From assembly GCA_021414045.1 (NCBI GenBank), contig JAIOPF010000288.1, forward strand, positions 1 to 7,072: DNA of 7,072 bases, given 5' to 3'. The stretch comes from Deltaproteobacteria bacterium. GTDB lineage: Bacteria; UBA10199; DSSB01. Below, piece by piece: positions 4,546-7,072 of the stretch (the stretch's first letter is position 1; each line of letters begins with the position of its first letter). A program made the position numbers and the translations under genes. The notes below the pieces were generated by a model, which worked only from the letters and a program-made list of their open reading frames with translations, was not told where the DNA came from and did not search any database.

Positions 4546-7072
4546 ATGTCGAGTCCATCCAGCCACCGCACCCTTCCGGGACTTCCGTCTTCGTCCTTTG
4601 GCCTGTCACCCCGGCAACCCGCCACCGACGCGGCCTTTTCACCGCAAAGCCTGATCAGCCAAATCCAAGGCCATTTTTCCAGTACTTTAAGCCCCGAAGT
4701 CCGCCAAGAATTGGCCGGCCTGGCCCATGAAAGCGACCAAGCATTGTTTTTTGAAGGCCTGCTGTCCCTGGGGACCCGCGAAGAACAGGCCGATCATCTG
4801 GAATTTGCCGGTGCGATCTATTCGGCGATCGCTGGAGAAAACCCTCAAGGTGGAACACCGATTCAACAGCGCGCCAGGCAACGCTTGGATGCCATCGTGG
4901 GACGCGGCGCCATCGGCAATCGCGCCGAGTTCTTGCTGCGCCGCTTCAGCCGCGAAGTCGCCAGTCCCTCGATGCTGGTCGGCATGGCCGGCGCCCAAGC
5001 CGTCTTCGGCCTCACTCGCATGGCCCTGCTCTCCCGTTTGGCGGCCTCGCCCACCGCGACCTTTCTGACTCGCGGCGTCGGGGCCAGGACCTTGGCTTCC
5101 GTCGGAGCCTTCGCTCTCGAAGCCCCCAGCTTCGTCGCCTTCACTCGAGGCGCCAACGCCGCCATGGGGCAACAACAAGACTGGAGCCTCTCCGCCCTCG
5201 GCCGCGAAGTCGCCAGCAGCTATCTCACGCTCGGTTCGCTCAAGGCCATGGGAGCCTTGTCCACCGGGGCCTTCAACCGCATCCACGGCATCAACCCGCT
5301 CACCGGACAGGCCACGCGTTTGACCGGCCTCAGCGCCGCTTCTCAGCGCTTGCTGCCGCAAGTCGGAATGTTCGCGGGCATCGTCGCGGGACACCAGCTC
5401 GAAACTCGCTTGGGCCTCCGCGATCACGTCGACGGCGCCACCACCATGGTCGACTCGCTCTCCATGCTCTTGCAGTTCAACGTCGGTGGACGCCTCATGG
5501 GCCACGCCTTCGGTCCCCGCTTCGAGGCCTTCAACCGCGAAATCCACCTGCGCAGCGAAGGCATCGGGCATGGCCTTCCTTCCGAAGGATCCGCCACAAG
5601 CCACGGTTTAGACTCTTTGTTCCAGCCCGCCTTGGCGACCGCGGGCGCACCGGCGGAAAATCTTCCCAGCCATGAAGCCCCGGAATCCTTGGTGCCCGAC
5701 CACATATTCATGTCGGTGCATAACGGCGAGGGGAACGGAAACGGAAACGGAAATGGCAATGGAAACGGAAACGGCAACGGGAACAGCCTTCCTCCCCCCA
5801 TCAGCGGTCCCGGTTCAGTCCCACCGGGCAAACGCAGCAACCTCCTCGCCGGACTCCTACGGAACGTTCAGGCCATCGGAGCGAAATTAAATCTCAACGC
5901 CACCCTGGACCTCGACGCCCCCTTGCCGCGCATCCCCACAGTACCTACGGCCGCGCCGGTGCGTTCGGTGCGCGAGGGAATGCAGCGAGCCCAAGGCTTG
6001 GGACAGGGAAGACGCGCCGTGGCTTTCCTACGCTGGGGCGCCCAGCAATTGCGGGCCACGCCGGAAACCCAAGGAAAATTCCTCGACCTCATGCAGCAGG
6101 TCTTCGCCTTTCAAGGGCGCCAACGGGAGGCCCTCGACCCGGTGCTCCGCGGCCTTCCTGAAATTAATTTCGCCGAATTGAACGAACGCTCCGCCGAATA
6201 CGACGCCGCCTTGAGTCACTTGGCGCCGGGTTCGGGCCGGCATTTCGGCGAAGCGCTATTGAACCGCGAACTCACTCGGGGTTGGCAAAGCGCGGACATC
6301 GTCCGCTCCCTCACCGACACCCAGTTGCGCGAGATGGGAATCGAGCCGGAAGCGCGGCACGCGGTGGCCCGCAACGCCCATGCCTTCGAACGCTCCGAAA
6401 TCTTGCAAATTCTCGATCACCCCCTGCTGCGTGACCTGCCCGAAACCGCGACTCTACGCCAAGCCGCCGAAAAATTTCACGATGGGCTGGATCGCATCCG
6501 TGAGAATTTGGTGACCGTGAAGCGGGAGGTCTCGCAATTGCGCCATGAGATCGCGGACACCGAAGACATCGAACTGCGGCAAAATCACGAAAGGCGCATC
6601 AAAGAGCTCGGGCAAAGCATCAATATGCCCTATGCGCGAGGGATGCTCACCTTCAACGGCGCCATGAAAAAATTCATGGCCGACGACTTCCGAGCCCGAG
6701 TCTTCTTGATCGAGACCTCGCAACGCAGCGGTCTGGTCCGCGGGCTTCAGGAAGCAGATACCGGTGTTTTGACGCGTCACGTCCGCGAGAATCTCTCCCG
6801 ACTGAGCGTGGAAGATAGAACCCGGGCCGAGACCTTCCTTGGCGCCGCGGAGCAAATGTCGGTGGTCTCTCAGCGCTCCGGCCTAAGACGCTCCTTCTAT
6901 TCGGCCCTTCGGGTCTTCGGGCTGGACCCGACGCCTCCACTCGAGATTCGCGGCCGCTACGACCGGGCCCTGCTCGATCTCATCCGGAACACCCCGCATA
7001 ATTTCTGGGATTTCGGCCCAGTTGAAATTCGCACCTTGGAAAGGGCCGGCCAGGCGCAAACGAACTACTACC
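4546..7072 (+). CDS. Large uncharacterised protein with Ala/Gly-rich hydrophobic segments, (GN)9 linker and coiled coil; runs off right edge
   Basis: The frame is open for at least 842 codons from the ATG at 4546 to the edge; an in-frame TAA at 4480-4482 and the GAGGG site fix the start. Third codon positions are mostly G/C, unlike the antisense frames. I do not recognise the family. Residues 1-35 are Ser/Pro-rich (eight Ser in the first 21) with no signal peptide. Residues 36-140 are helical with charged heptads (for example RRFSREVAS at 132-140). Residues 143-340 are Ala/Gly-rich and moderately hydrophobic (AGAQAVFGL, SVGAFALEAP, GMFAGIVAGH, SMLLQFNVGGR) and may be membrane-associated or a packed helical bundle. 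REVAS occurs twice (136-140 and 220-224), suggesting an internal duplication. Residues 396-413 are nine Gly-Asn pairs followed by a PPP linker. After 480 the protein is charged and helical. Residues 586-614 (LTDTQLREMGIEP) vaguely resemble the end of a SAM domain, and about 638-690 is a likely coiled coil. Role unknown; an exported or structural protein is possible. Confidence 0.8.
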   Translation, partial: MSSPSSHRTLPGLPSSSFGLSPRQPATDAAFSPQSLISQIQGHFSSTLSPEVRQELAGLAHESDQALFFEGLLSLGTREEQADHLEFAGAIYSAIAGENPQGGTPIQQRARQRLDAIVGRGAIGNRAEFLLRRFSREVASPSMLVGMAGAQAVFGLTRMALLSRLAASPTATFLTRGVGARTLASVGAFALEAPSFVAFTRGANAAMGQQQDWSLSALGREVASSYLTLGSLKAMGALSTGAFNRIHGINPLTGQATRLTGLSAASQRLLPQVGMFAGIVAGHQLETRLGLRDHVDGATTMVDSLSMLLQFNVGGRLMGHAFGPRFEAFNREIHLRSEGIGHGLPSEGSATSHGLDSLFQPALATAGAPAENLPSHEAPESLVPDHIFMSVHNGEGNGNGNGNGNGNGNGNGNSLPPPISGPGSVPPGKRSNLLAGLLRNVQAIGAKLNLNATLDLDAPLPRIPTVPTAAPVRSVREGMQRAQGLGQGRRAVAFLRWGAQQLRATPETQGKFLDLMQQVFAFQGRQREALDPVLRGLPEINFAELNERSAEYDAALSHLAPGSGRHFGEALLNRELTRGWQSADIVRSLTDTQLREMGIEPEARHAVARNAHAFERSEILQILDHPLLRDLPETATLRQAAEKFHDGLDRIRENLVTVKREVSQLRHEIADTEDIELRQNHERRIKELGQSINMPYARGMLTFNGAMKKFMADDFRARVFLIETSQRSGLVRGLQEADTGVLTRHVRENLSRLSVEDRTRAETFLGAAEQMSVVSQRSGLRRSFYSALRVFGLDPTPPLEIRGRYDRALLDLIRNTPHNFWDFGPVEIRTLERAGQAQTNYY
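5731..5784 (+). repeat. Hexanucleotide tandem repeat encoding (Gly-Asn)9
   Basis: Nine copies of a GGN-AAY hexamer (mostly ggaaac, with synonymous changes such as ggaaat, ggcaat, gggaac) encode residues 396-413 of the large protein. Because the unit is six bases, copy-number change would alter linker length without shifting frame. The synonymous variation suggests the array is not freshly expanded. Confidence 0.85.

Noticed and set aside
4687..5604. Long open frame on the minus strand, 305 codons
   Set aside because: It lies antisense to the large plus-strand gene, encodes a Gly/Ala/Glu-rich low-complexity protein, lacks a ribosome site and exists because the sense frame is GC-rich at third positions.
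5424..5840. Minus-strand open frame with repeated Pro-Phe residues
   Set aside because: The Pro-Phe run is only the reverse reading of the Gly-Asn hexanucleotide array of the sense gene.
1..7072. tRNA, rRNA or CRISPR array
   Set aside because: No cloverleaf, no conserved rRNA segments and no regularly spaced direct repeats were seen by eye.

Overview
The window looks like a chromosomal segment of a Gram-negative bacterium of the old 'Deltaproteobacteria' grade. The coding sequence is GC-rich with mostly G/C third positions, there is a zinc-type HemB and a type III export switch protein, and there are a lipoprotein and a large passenger-like beta-helix protein that imply an outer membrane. 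A closer placement cannot be made from the sequence alone.

Left part (1-1805), all on the minus strand, is an envelope or secreted cluster. It holds a 66-aa secreted Cys-rich peptide (1578-1778), a 144-aa lipoprotein with a carboxypeptidase-regulatory-like fold (1115-1549) that ends in a probable intrinsic terminator, and the first 312 codons of a secreted beta-helix repeat protein (938 down to the left edge). A candidate promoter sits just upstream of the small peptide gene, so the peptide and lipoprotein genes probably form a two-gene transcript.

Middle part (1868-4306), also on the minus strand, contains hemB (porphobilinogen synthase, complete, all catalytic residues present) followed by an isolated SctU/FlhB-family type III secretion switch gene. 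The SctU/FlhB protein is full length with four membrane segments, but its autocleavage motif reads NSVH instead of NPTH. Between the two genes lies a 138-bp element with perfect 15-bp terminal inverted repeats and three internal hairpins. It begins one base after the hemB stop codon and looks like a MITE or dispersed structured repeat.

Right part (4307-7072): a 239-bp divergent intergenic region with several dyads separates hemB from a large plus-strand gene (4546 to beyond the right edge, at least 842 codons). Its product is not recognised. It has a Ser/Pro-rich N-terminus without a signal peptide, Ala/Gly-rich hydrophobic segments, a (Gly-Asn)9 linker and a charged coiled coil. It could be a secreted or host/prey-directed protein, and a link to the type III switch gene is possible but unproven.

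Both edge genes are open at the window border, so they are easily missed by a search for closed ORFs. Several long antisense frames inside them are shadows.
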